Assembly (NCBI GenBank): GCA_017948555.1
Contig: JAFMYY010000008.1
Coordinates: 124,001 to 188,000, forward strand
Origin: Cesiribacteraceae bacterium YIM B00369
GTDB taxonomy: Bacteria; Bacteroidota; Bacteroidia; Cytophagales; Cyclobacteriaceae
Reading direction: 5' to 3'
DNA length: 64,000 nt
Part shown: positions 19,601-27,238 of the stretch, piece after piece
How positions within the stretch are numbered: the stretch's first letter is position 1
How the letters are laid out: each line of letters opens with the position of its first letter
Made by a program: the position numbers and the translations under genes
Notes under the pieces: model-generated
Seen by the model: the letters and a program-made list of their open reading frames with translations, nothing else
What the model was told of the DNA's origin: nothing
Databases searched by the model: none

Positions 19601-20902
19601 GAGGCAAAGCTTAATAAGGTGTGGAAGGACTGGGAGGCTTTTGCTGCTTATGCCTTTAATAAATCGCACTCCACCTGTTATTCCGTAGTAGCCTACCATA
19701 CGGCCTACCTGAAAGCCCATTACCCGGCGGAGTATATGGCGGCAGTGCTTACCCATAACCAGAACAACATTGAGAAGGTAACCTTCTTTATGGAAGAGTG
19801 TAAGGCACAGGGAATTAAAGTACTGGGGCCTGATGTAAATGAGTCGGGGGTAAACTTTGAGGTAAATGATGCCGGAGAAATCCGCTTTGGTTTAGGAGCC
19901 ATAAAGGGTGCAGGTGAAGCTGCCGTGGAAGCTATTATTGAGGAGCGCCGGAAAAACGGCCCCTATAAAGATATATTTCAGTTTGCCAAGCGGGTAAACC
20001 CCAAAGGCGTTAACAAGAAAACCTTTGAATGCCTGGCCATGGGTGGCGGGTTTGATTGCTTTGAAGGCTTCCACCGTAAGCAGTACCTGGTGGCAGATGA
20101 AAATGAGGGAGGTACCCTTATCGAAACAGCCATTAAATGGGCGCAGCGAATACAGGCAGAGGAAGACAGTGCGCAGGCATCGCTTTTTGGAGGAAGCAGC
20201 GGGGTTACTATTCCAATGCCAAAGGCTCCTAACATTGAGCCTTTCGGCGAAATTGAAAAGCTGCGTATTGAAAAAGAGGTGGTAGGTTTCTATATCAGCG
20301 GACACCCGCTCGACCAGTATAAACTTGAGCTTAAGAGCTTTTGTAATACCAGTCTGGCAGAGTTAACGGATATTACAGCCCTGCAGGGCAGGCAGCATAT
20401 ATGCCTTGGCGGCTCTGTGGCTGACTTCGGACACCGCACCACTAAAAATGGCAACCCATTTGGTACGCTCACTATGGAAGATTACGATGGTTCCTATACC
20501 TTCTTCCTGTTCTCCGAAGATTACACCCGCTTTAAGCAGTATTTTATGAAAGGCTGGTTCCTGTTCATTACAGGTTCGGTAGTGGCGAAGAAGTGGCGGG
20601 AAGGGGAGCTGGAATTTAAAATAAATTCTATACAGCTTCTTTCAGATATCCGGAGCAAAATGGCTAAAGGAGTTGCTATTAATGTGCATGCCCGGGATGT
20701 AAGCATGGAGCTGGTGGACCAGATCGAGCAACTGGGTGTTACCTACCCCGGCAACTGCGATTTTAAGCTGAATGTTTTCGATGAGGAAGATAACCTGCAG
20801 GTAGAACTACTGAGCCGCAAATATCGCATCGACCCGACGAATGATATGCTTAAAATACTGGACAACCTTGCCCCGCAGGTGGCTTATAAGGTGTTGCAGT
20901 AA
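16676..20902 (+). CDS. dnaE: DNA polymerase III alpha with fused DEDDh exonuclease
   Basis: Main replicative polymerase, 1408 residues from the ATG at 16676 (MYLIFDTETTG). The frame is open 48 codons upstream, but that part is not protein-like. Residues 1-185 form an epsilon-type proofreading domain with a complete DEDDh set: Asp6, Glu8, Asp105, His168 and Asp173 (HDAAYD). A linker leads to a PHP domain (HVHSQFS near 242) in which the second metal motif reads TDLGN instead of TDHGN, so the PHP site is probably inactive. The palm carries LPDIDIDFDDEGRGK and MLKMDFLGLKTL, supplying the three catalytic Asp residues. The C-terminal OB-fold starts near GRQHICLGGSVADFG. Proofreading in cis is inferred from the intact motif. 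Confidence 0.95.
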   Translation: MYLIFDTETTGLPQNYNAPVTDLDNWPRLVQLAWQLHDNKGKLLSAKNYIVKPDGFTIPFNSEKIHGISTKMALEQGYDLGFVLEEFSADLEKTQSVVGHNVGFDLNIVGAEYIRANQQSKLPELKAIDTKDESTDFVAIPGRGGKFKWPTLTELHVKLFGEEFDAAHDAAYDVHATTKCFFGLIKAGVIKPLDDTPVAEVVYEAPELDADNFAKKEKKGGDGLVVDKAAAKKIDSPFSHLHVHSQFSVLQATPDIKSLVKKAKDLGMPAVALTDLGNMFATYHFVKAALDAEIKPIVGCEFFVAEERKKLKFTKDSPDKRFHQILLAKNKAGYHNLAKLSSLAYIEGNYGIYPRIDKELICQYKENLIATTGGLEGEIASLILNVGETQAEEAFRWWHELFGDDFYVQLQRHGLEEENRVNEVLLEFARKYGVKYFAANNTFYLDKENANAHDVLLCVKEGELQSTPIGRGRGYRWGFPNQEFYFKSQDEMKALFADLPEAIETTQEIVDKIEAYKLQRDVLLPKFGIPDEFKDPLDEEDGGKRGENNYLRHLTYVGAEKRYGEITPEIRERLDFELETIANTGYPGYFLIVQDFTSEARKMGVSVGPGRGSAAGSAVAYCIGITNVDPIAYDLLFERFLNPDRVSLPDIDIDFDDEGRGKVIDWVVKKYGYNQVSHIITYGSMAAKSAIRDCARVMELPLSEANELAKMIPEKPGTTLAKAFKEVPELKAIRDGSGLKAEVLRQAEVLEGSIRNTGLHACGVIITPDDITNYIPVATSKDAVLLNTQFDNSVVENAGMLKMDFLGLKTLTIIKTAIKYIKQRHGVEIDPDTIPLDDQKTYELYQRGETNGTFQFESPGMQKHLRALKPDKFEDLIAMNALYRPGPLEYIPNFIARKHGREPITYDIPAMEEYLGETYGITVYQEQVMLLSQSLAGFSKGDADVLRKAMGKKIFALLEKLKPKFVEGGKQRGHDEAKLNKVWKDWEAFAAYAFNKSHSTCYSVVAYHTAYLKAHYPAEYMAAVLTHNQNNIEKVTFFMEECKAQGIKVLGPDVNESGVNFEVNDAGEIRFGLGAIKGAGEAAVEAIIEERRKNGPYKDIFQFAKRVNPKGVNKKTFECLAMGGGFDCFEGFHRKQYLVADENEGGTLIETAIKWAQRIQAEEDSAQASLFGGSSGVTIPMPKAPNIEPFGEIEKLRIEKEVVGFYISGHPLDQYKLELKSFCNTSLAELTDITALQGRQHICLGGSVADFGHRTTKNGNPFGTLTMEDYDGSYTFFLFSEDYTRFKQYFMKGWFLFITGSVVAKKWREGELEFKINSIQLLSDIRSKMAKGVAINVHARDVSMELVDQIEQLGVTYPGNCDFKLNVFDEEDNLQVELLSRKYRIDPTNDMLKILDNLAPQVAYKVLQ

Positions 20903-20914
20903 CAGAAATGTGTT

Positions 20915-20953
20915 TGCCGTTAAGGATTTCTGCTCTGCAGGTCTTTAACGGCA
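20915..20953. terminator. Terminator hairpin between dnaE and a convergent gene
   Basis: TGCCGTTAA (20915-20923) pairs with TTAACGGCA (20945-20953), followed by TTTATTTT on the plus strand. It may serve both convergent genes. Confidence 0.65.
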
Positions 20954-20954
20954 T

Positions 20955-22193
20955 TTATTTTACAGGAGCAGAGAGGTGTTGCTTTACAATATCCCGGAAA
21001 TAATCAGCTCTGGCCTCCCAGGTGTTTTGCCGGGCAAAGGCCACTCTTCTTTCAACAGTTGCTCCATCGTAAGCTTCTATGGCCGTCTCCACTTCAGCTG
21101 CAAAGGATTTTTCGTTATCTGCCAGCTGAATTACCTCAGCAAAGGATTGAATATCTTCAGAAAAGGGAGTGGCAACCACTGCTTTACCTGCTGCCAGGTA
21201 TTCATTAATTTTAAGGGGATAGATACTTGCGGTGAGTTTATTGCGCTTATAAGGAATAATGGTGCAGTGGGAGTATTGCAGGTATGCAGGCAGCTCATCT
21301 ATGGCCTTAGGACCGGTAAAGACCACATTAGCAAGATCAGCCAGGCCGGAAGTGTTAACCTCGGTTCCGCTCACCGGGCCAACCATTAAAATTATTTTAT
21401 CTGCATGAGCCTTTGCTAAATGGTAAAGCAGTTTATAATCGGTACGGTGTTCAATATGACCGGTATAGCAAATTATTCTTTTGTCTTCCAGTCCTTTTAG
21501 CTCAGCCGGTCTTTCAAACTGTTCCGTTAATGCACGGTTAAACAGCCGGAAATCAGCTGCATTAGGAAAATAGTGGACATGCTCTGCTATTTCCCTGCAG
21601 TTAGCCACAAGTTTCCGGGAAGTGGCCAGTGTGACATCTGCTTCTGAAAGCACCTGCTTTTCCAGCCTTGGTCCGTGTTTTTTTATGTAGTTGGATTGTG
21701 TTATTTCATCAATAGTATAGTAAACCTTCAGTAAAGGCTTCTGAGAGAGGCTGTTTAAAAAGCCATAAAACGGATTGAAGCAGTTGACTAAAATATAATC
21801 TCTTATGCTGAATTCCTCTATAACAGCGTTCAGCACTTTGGTTATTCTGGTGCTGTTTACCTCCTTTAAAAGGTTATACATTTTACCTTCGGGGAGCATG
21901 TTAATGGGGAGTGCCAGAGGCAGGGTAACTAAAAAAAGGTTTTCAGGTAAGTCCTTTTGCTGAAAGAAAGGCTGTTTTATCTGTAAGAATGAATTGAATC
22001 TTTTCTTTATCTGGGGCCTGAATTTATCTTTGAAATAATCGGAATAGGTAAATGGATTATCAATATAAAATACCCTGTTATTTATTGCCAGCTTTTTAGC
22101 AAGGGAGAATGCGGGAGAGGAATAGCGCCCGTCCCAGCGGGCAAGGGCAAAAATAACAACATCGCTGTTTTCAATAGTTGTGTGGTAATCCAT
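20955..22193 (-). CDS. GT-B glycosyltransferase
   Basis: Glycosyltransferase of 412 residues with two Rossmann-like halves. The N-terminal half begins VVIFALARWDGRYSSPAFSL and the second half RIICYTGHIEHRTDYKLLY. Near the C-terminus, KINEYLAAGKAVVATPF is the family-1/4 nucleotide-sugar motif. The opening is reminiscent of TuaH-like enzymes. The acceptor and donor are unknown. It is a lone gene whose stop lies next to a shared terminator; it is not part of the large glycan cluster downstream. Confidence 0.8.
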   Translation of the reverse strand: MDYHTTIENSDVVIFALARWDGRYSSPAFSLAKKLAINNRVFYIDNPFTYSDYFKDKFRPQIKKRFNSFLQIKQPFFQQKDLPENLFLVTLPLALPINMLPEGKMYNLLKEVNSTRITKVLNAVIEEFSIRDYILVNCFNPFYGFLNSLSQKPLLKVYYTIDEITQSNYIKKHGPRLEKQVLSEADVTLATSRKLVANCREIAEHVHYFPNAADFRLFNRALTEQFERPAELKGLEDKRIICYTGHIEHRTDYKLLYHLAKAHADKIILMVGPVSGTEVNTSGLADLANVVFTGPKAIDELPAYLQYSHCTIIPYKRNKLTASIYPLKINEYLAAGKAVVATPFSEDIQSFAEVIQLADNEKSFAAEVETAIEAYDGATVERRVAFARQNTWEARADYFRDIVKQHLSAPVK

Positions 22194-22306
22194 AAAAGAT
22201 GAAAATATTGTTGCAGAGGATACGGCTTAAAGTTAAATGGGCGGGAAGCCCCGGGTGGGGCGGTAAAATTTTCTCCTCAGTGGCAGGCATTGCTTGTACA
22301 TTAATC

Positions 22307-22345
22307 TGCACCCATTTTTGCCGGCTATTGGCGAAAATGGGTGCA
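22307..22345. terminator. Perfect 12-bp inverted repeat after the small lipoprotein gene
   Basis: TGCACCCATTTT (22307-22318) pairs with AAAATGGGTGCA (22334-22345). It sits just past the stop of the minus-strand 55-residue gene. The T run is on the plus side (GTTTATTTTT), so termination on the minus strand would lack a U-tract. Confidence 0.5.
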
Positions 22346-22353
22346 GTTTATTT

Positions 22354-22521
22354 TTAAAGGATCTTTTTAACGAGCCATACAATAATTGCAATAACAAGAA
22401 TCACAATTATGATACCGACCCATACGCCGGCCTTAAAAATATCTCCAATAACTTCGCAGCTGGTAAAGCTTATCAGAATAAAAAGAAAAATAAATATGGT
22501 TGAAAGATTAATGTGCTTCAT
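22354..22521 (-). CDS. 55-residue lipoprotein with C-terminal membrane helix
   Basis: Very small frame read on the minus strand from the ATG at 22521. The first half is a signal peptide with lipobox ISFTSC (Cys at residue 22), then EVIGDIFKAGVWVG and a second hydrophobic helix (IIIVILVIAIIVWLV) ending KKIL. Proteins of this shape are frequent in Bacteroidetes and are often left unannotated or misnamed. The combination of lipid anchor and membrane helix in so few residues suggests an envelope protein; the function is unknown. It has its own downstream inverted repeat. Confidence 0.75.
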   Translation of the reverse strand: MKHINLSTIFIFLFILISFTSCEVIGDIFKAGVWVGIIIVILVIAIIVWLVKKIL

Positions 22522-22686
22522 AGTTAAAAAAGTATAGGTTTTGTATTTTTTTTAGTATTAACGCAATCTTTCTCCTTTTTGTTGAGAATTCTATTGATTT
22601 TGAGGAGGATAGCCTCTTTTCTGTCTCCGGAATGGAGCAGAACCACAACCTTCCGCGGGTTTAACCGGGGCAGAAGAAGTAGCGGA

Positions 22687-23538
22687 CTACAGGTAGTAGT
22701 TAAATACGGTTATTTCAGCTCTTGCCCCAAAACGGAAGGGTACTGTGGTAGTGCCAAAACCTTTGGATACATATAAACAGGGTTCTTCAGAATTGTACCA
22801 CCCCTTAACATAATTCCCTGATTTTGCAGGAAGTACCGGAACATAACCGGGCAGCTTTACCTGGCCGCCATGGTTGTGGCCGGCAAAAATGTAACGGATA
22901 TTTAATTGTTTATCCGGATGTCGCTGCTTGTTGATTTCTGAGATTTCCCTTTTTACCTGTTCCTGCTGAAGGGGACTGTGAAGCAGCAGCAGGTGATGTT
23001 CTTCTTTTTCAATATCCTTTACTGCATCCTTAAAGCGGCTTTTTCCTTCAATAAAATCGTCTAAACCGGTTACTGCAAGCCTGTGCCCTTTTACCTGTAT
23101 TGTACAGCTCTGGTTTACTAAAAATATGCAGTTGTGCTTTTCATAGATGTTTTTAATGAGGGAAAGATCAGCATCTGCTTTATGGTCGTGGTTGCCGGGT
23201 ATGGCAACTTTAGGAAAATCATGGTGCAGGGCATTCAGGAATTTGTCCATCGGGCCTGTCTTTCCTGTCCTGTCCAGCATATCACCCGAAATAAGTATAA
23301 GATCCGGCTCAAGCTGGTTTATCTTTTTAGCCAGGTGGTAATAATAAAATGACATCCTGTTTTTAAAATGGAGATCGGAAAGCAGGAGCAGCTTTAGTTT
23401 ATTGCCCCTCTTTTTGTTTCCTATAGCAAAGACTTTAATCTCGAAAAAGTACTTCTCAAGGATAATAGCATCTAAAAAGAGGTAAAGAATTCCGGCCATG
23501 GAAGTGGCTGCAATCCACATTTTATACTGTTTTTTCAT
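22687..23538 (-). CDS. Membrane-anchored metallophosphoesterase
   Basis: Calcineurin-like phosphoesterase of 283 residues, YkuE/YaeI type. An N-terminal helix (MWIAATSMAGILYLFLDAII) anchors it. Metal motifs appear in order: LLSDLHFKNR (D-x-H), ISGDMLDRTG (GD), PGNHDHKADAD (GNHD), then LLLHSP and FAGHNHGGQV (GHxH). The C-terminal VSKGFGTTTVPFRFG is typical of the YkuE group, in which some members hydrolyse UDP-lipid A precursors. Here the substrate is unknown. Confidence 0.88.
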   Translation of the reverse strand: MKKQYKMWIAATSMAGILYLFLDAIILEKYFFEIKVFAIGNKKRGNKLKLLLLSDLHFKNRMSFYYYHLAKKINQLEPDLILISGDMLDRTGKTGPMDKFLNALHHDFPKVAIPGNHDHKADADLSLIKNIYEKHNCIFLVNQSCTIQVKGHRLAVTGLDDFIEGKSRFKDAVKDIEKEEHHLLLLHSPLQQEQVKREISEINKQRHPDKQLNIRYIFAGHNHGGQVKLPGYVPVLPAKSGNYVKGWYNSEEPCLYVSKGFGTTTVPFRFGARAEITVFNYYL

Positions 23539-23778
23539 TATGAATAGCTTTAATCTGTCCCTGAAATAGGGTGGCAGATATTCTGTATGTTATTTTTGAT
23601 TTTGCTGTATCAAAAACAGCGTTCAAACACTGTTTTAAGAGCAAAACAATAGTTCCTGTACCATGTTCATTTTTTTGATCTTCATCTTTTTCCGGTCAGG
23701 TTTATTTTGCGGAGGGAAAAAGATGGGGTGAATATTAGAGTTAAAAGAGTTTTGAGATTAAACTTTAGATGAAGTAAA

Positions 23779-24714
23779 GTGAAGGTACTTATTAAAAACC
23801 TGTTATTAAGCAGTCTGTTGGCAGCAACGGCCTGCGCGTCATCAGAAAATACAGCTGATTATATGGTTGAACTGCCGGCATTCGATATGGAAGGACACCG
23901 GGGGGCACGGGGCCTGATGCCGGAAAATACTATTCCGGCTATGTTAACGGCCCTTGAGTCGGGCGTGACTACTCTGGAAATGGATGTTCATGTTTCGAAA
24001 GATGAAAAAGTAGTGCTCTCGCACGATCCGTTTATCAATCCTGATTTTTCCCTTGCGCCGGGAGGTAAAGAAATTCCTGAAGCCGGCAGGTATATGTACA
24101 AGTTATTTGTAATGGACTACAAAGATATCCGCCGGTTTAATGTAGGGGCAAAAGTAAATGAGCAGTTTCCTCAGCAGGAGGCTGTAAAGGCTTATATTCC
24201 GCTTCTTTCAGAAGTAATAGATTCGGTACAGGCCAGGATAAAGAAAGATGCGCGGGAGCAGGTCTTTTACAATATAGAAATAAAAACCAAACCGGAAACT
24301 GATGGTGAAAGACACCCCCTGCCTGAAAGATTTATACAGCTGGTAATGCAAACTGTGGAGGAGAAAGGAGTTACCGATTGGGTAATTATTCAGTCATTCG
24401 ACCCGCGCACCCTGAGAATTTTGCATGAAGATTTTCCCCAAATGAGAACATCTCTTTTAGTGGGAAATGCCGACGGGCTGAATACCAATATAGAAAAGAT
24501 TGGATTTATCCCGACAATCTACAGCCCGAATTTTGAATTGGTGGATGAAGCTCTGGTGGATGCAGTTCACCAGCGGGGAATGAAAATTATTCCCTGGACA
24601 GTAAATGATCCCGGTGAAATGGTGCGCTTAAAAAAAATGGGAGTGGACGGACTTATTTCAGACTATCCTGATCGCCTGGTAAAGTTATTTGGCAGGGAGG
24701 TGAAGGGATTTTAA
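23779..24714 (+). CDS. Glycerophosphodiester phosphodiesterase lipoprotein
   Basis: Hydrolyses glycerophosphodiesters to glycerol-3-phosphate and an alcohol. The best start is a GTG at 23779, since the ATG just upstream meets a stop after two codons. A signal peptide leads to a probable lipobox (LAATAC, Cys near residue 19). GDPD motifs are GHRGARGLMPENTIPAM, LEMDVHVSKDEKVVLSHDP and, at the end, IIPWTVNDPGEMVRLKKMG with DGLISDYPD. It ends 3 bp before the stop of the convergent GH13 gene. Confidence 0.9.
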   Translation: MKVLIKNLLLSSLLAATACASSENTADYMVELPAFDMEGHRGARGLMPENTIPAMLTALESGVTTLEMDVHVSKDEKVVLSHDPFINPDFSLAPGGKEIPEAGRYMYKLFVMDYKDIRRFNVGAKVNEQFPQQEAVKAYIPLLSEVIDSVQARIKKDAREQVFYNIEIKTKPETDGERHPLPERFIQLVMQTVEEKGVTDWVIIQSFDPRTLRILHEDFPQMRTSLLVGNADGLNTNIEKIGFIPTIYSPNFELVDEALVDAVHQRGMKIIPWTVNDPGEMVRLKKMGVDGLISDYPDRLVKLFGREVKGF

Positions 24715-24717
24715 TTT

Positions 24718-26445
24718 TTAATTCTTCACCCTGTACCACCGGTATCCGTAGCCTTCAAGTTTCAATTGGTGGCTCCCCTGTTTTCCTGCTTTGCTTGTTT
24801 TTTGTTCCTGCAGGCTGAGCAGTGTTTTGCCGGCATCACCTTCTGTCAGTTGAATTTGCTGTGGTTTTTCACTGAAATTATGAATAACCAGTACGGATTT
24901 GTCCTGCAGGAAGTATCGTATGGCAAGTACCTGTGGCGATCCGGTTTCCAGAATCTTCCAGTCGCCAAGGCCAATTTCGGGGCAATCCTTCCGCATGCGG
25001 ATCAGGCGGGCTGTCCAGTTCAGCAGGGAATTCTGGTCCTGTCGCTGCTCCTGCACATTTACCTTGTGGTAACTGTAGGGGCCTTCATCAATAACAGGGC
25101 GAAAGGTGGAATCTGCAGTTGAGAAGCCTGCATTTTTATCATCCGACCACTGCATAGGCGTTCTTACTGCATTCCGCTCTTCCAGGCTCAGGTCGTCGCC
25201 CATTCCAATTTCATCGCCATAACGAATAACAGGTGTGCCCGGGAGTGAAAATATCAGGCTGTTGGCCATTTCCAGTTGTTTGCGGTTGTTCAGCATGGGA
25301 GCAAGGCGCCGGCGGATTCCTCTGTCATAAAGCTGCATGTTTTCCTCAGGGCCAAAGGCCGCATATATTTCCTGTCGTTTCTCATCTGTTAACCTGCCAA
25401 GGTCCAGCTCGTCGTGGTTGCGTAAAAAATGAGCCCATTGAGCAACGGGAGGAATGTCGCGTGTGCTTTCCAGAGACTCTTTCAGAGGGCCGGGAGAGGC
25501 AGCAGCCAGCGCATAAAAAAGATGCTGGTTGGCAAAAAAATTAAACATCATGTGCATGCCGCTCCCTTTATCGCCAAAGTATTCCTTGGTTTCCTCAGGC
25601 AGCACATTGGCTTCGCCCAGTATAATAGCATCACCTCTTCTCCACTGCACAAAGCTCCGGATGTCGGTAATGAAATCGAAATTGTAATCGGGGTCATCAT
25701 TATCGGAGAAAGGATCTTCAATAATAAAGGGAACAGCGTCCAGCCTGAATCCATCTATTCCAAGGGTAAGCCAGTAGCCAATTATTTTCCGTATCTCATT
25801 TTGTACCTCCGGGTTATGCATATTAAGGCCGGGCTGAAATTTATAAAACCGGTGATAGTAATATTCACCCGCCTTTTCATCAAAAGTCCAGGTTTCTTCC
25901 TGCACACCCGGAAATACCATTCCCTCGTTCCATTCATCCGGTCGCTCTTCTGACCAGATGTACCAGTCGCGGTATTTTGAGTTTTTATCTTCTCTTGCTT
26001 TCTGAAACCAGGGGTGCTCAATGGAGGTATGGTTAATTACCAGGTCGGTAATAATTCGCATGCCCCGCTTTTTAGCCTGATAAACAAACTCAGCAAAATC
26101 TCCTCCTGTGCCAAAGCGGTTGTTTACACCATAGTAATCGGTTATATCATAACCGTTATCCTCCATAGGAGAGGGCTGGAAAGGTGCCAGCCATATAGCA
26201 TCCACTCCAAGGAATTCAAGGTAATCCAGCTTTTGTATCAGCCCCTGGAAATCACCAATGCCATCGCCGTCGGAATCTTTGAAGGCATCCAGATCCAGGT
26301 TGTAAATCACAATATTTTTATACCACAGGTCCTCAACTTTTACAAGCTCTGAGGAGGGGGTGGAGTAAGTTTGTGCTGTTGCTGTTGCTGAAAACAGAAA
26401 AAAAGTGAGCAGGAAATAATAAGTATATACAAATGCTTTTTTCAT
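24718..26445 (-). CDS. Exported GH13 enzyme related to trehalose synthase
   Basis: Alpha-amylase-superfamily enzyme. The ATG at 26445 (MKKAFVYTYYF) gives a signal peptide ending near TATAQ; the longer frame start adds 23 residues that are not signal-like. From residue 41 the text (WYKNIVIYNLDLDAFKDSDG, GIGDFQGLIQKLDYL) resembles trehalose synthase/maltose glucosyltransferase. Catalytic residues are visible: nucleophile Asp236 in GFRLDAV, acid/base Glu278 in LGEAN and Asp345 in RNHDE. A C-terminal beta domain follows. The length (575) fits TreS, but TreS is normally cytoplasmic, so export is unusual. Trehalose-maltose isomerization or alpha-glucosidase activity are both possible. Confidence 0.85.
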   Translation of the reverse strand: MKKAFVYTYYFLLTFFLFSATATAQTYSTPSSELVKVEDLWYKNIVIYNLDLDAFKDSDGDGIGDFQGLIQKLDYLEFLGVDAIWLAPFQPSPMEDNGYDITDYYGVNNRFGTGGDFAEFVYQAKKRGMRIITDLVINHTSIEHPWFQKAREDKNSKYRDWYIWSEERPDEWNEGMVFPGVQEETWTFDEKAGEYYYHRFYKFQPGLNMHNPEVQNEIRKIIGYWLTLGIDGFRLDAVPFIIEDPFSDNDDPDYNFDFITDIRSFVQWRRGDAIILGEANVLPEETKEYFGDKGSGMHMMFNFFANQHLFYALAAASPGPLKESLESTRDIPPVAQWAHFLRNHDELDLGRLTDEKRQEIYAAFGPEENMQLYDRGIRRRLAPMLNNRKQLEMANSLIFSLPGTPVIRYGDEIGMGDDLSLEERNAVRTPMQWSDDKNAGFSTADSTFRPVIDEGPYSYHKVNVQEQRQDQNSLLNWTARLIRMRKDCPEIGLGDWKILETGSPQVLAIRYFLQDKSVLVIHNFSEKPQQIQLTEGDAGKTLLSLQEQKTSKAGKQGSHQLKLEGYGYRWYRVKN

Positions 26446-26688
26446 AGAGGATATCCGGCAGAGGTTACATCTGTTAAATTTTTTTGTTTTAAGATTGTTT
26501 AAAAATGTTTGCAATATCAGAGCTTGCCCGGAACTTTTTTATGCAATACAGGGAATAAAGGTTTGATATGCTTTTAACTATTTTTTTCTGAAAAGTCTCC
26601 GGTGTAAGAATATACTGCAATTTTCAGTGTTTAAACATTGTAGTTTGGTTATGTTTGGCAGGTAATTATTGTATGAAATTATATACTT

Positions 26689-27123
26689 ATGAATACCGGA
26701 ATAAAAGAGATATTTAAATCTGATGTTGCCCGCCTTTGCTTCGATTATGAATATGGCCTGGCATACCTGAGTTGGGAGGGCACCCTTACGCTGGAAAAGT
26801 ATAAAGCACCTTTCCTGTTTATGATCAATGATTTTAAGCCTGAGGTGACAGGGATTATGTCTGACCTTCGCAGGCAAAGTGTGGTGGGCCCCGAAATGCG
26901 TCAGTGGCTTCAGAATGAGGCGACCCCAAAGGCAATAGAGAGGGGACTGAAGTTTTTTTATGTGGTGAGCGATGCAAATGTATTTAAGCAATACTATGTG
27001 CAAACTGTATTCCGGAGGCTTGGGGTAGATGGTGTGGAGAGAAAAATATTTTCGGACTATGACAAGTGTGAACAGGCGATTCAGGCAAAAATAAAGAGCT
27101 ATAAACCTGAGTATGCTAATTAA
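26689..27123 (+). CDS. Unknown protein, possibly SpoIIAA/STAS-like
   Basis: A 144-residue soluble protein. The opening, with CFDYEYGLAYLSWEGTLTLEKYKAPFLFMI, alternates beta strand and helix in the way of the SpoIIAA-like/STAS fold; later segments are GIMSDLRRQSVVGPEMRQWL and GLKFFYVVSDANVFKQYYV. Similar short proteins in Bacteroidetes are common next to signalling genes, but none lies here. No catalytic motif. The fold guess rests only on pattern. Confidence 0.6.
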   Translation: MNTGIKEIFKSDVARLCFDYEYGLAYLSWEGTLTLEKYKAPFLFMINDFKPEVTGIMSDLRRQSVVGPEMRQWLQNEATPKAIERGLKFFYVVSDANVFKQYYVQTVFRRLGVDGVERKIFSDYDKCEQAIQAKIKSYKPEYAN

Positions 27124-27151
27124 AATAATTAAATGAAATACCTGCCTGCTC

Positions 27152-27238
27152 CGGCAGTGGCACAACAGCCCCGGCTGTTAATGAGACCATAAACCACATT
27201 AAACAGTTAAGGAGCCGCTTCTGAGCGGTCCTTAACTG
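27152..27238. terminator. Hairpin cluster at the 3' end of dnaE2
   Basis: Two hairpins: AACAGC/GCTGTT at 27164-27179 and a 16-bp-stem hairpin with outer arms CAGTTAAGGA (27204-27213) and TCCTTAACTG (27229-27238). The dnaE2 stop codon (27232-27234) lies inside the second hairpin. U-tracts are weak. Confidence 0.6.
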
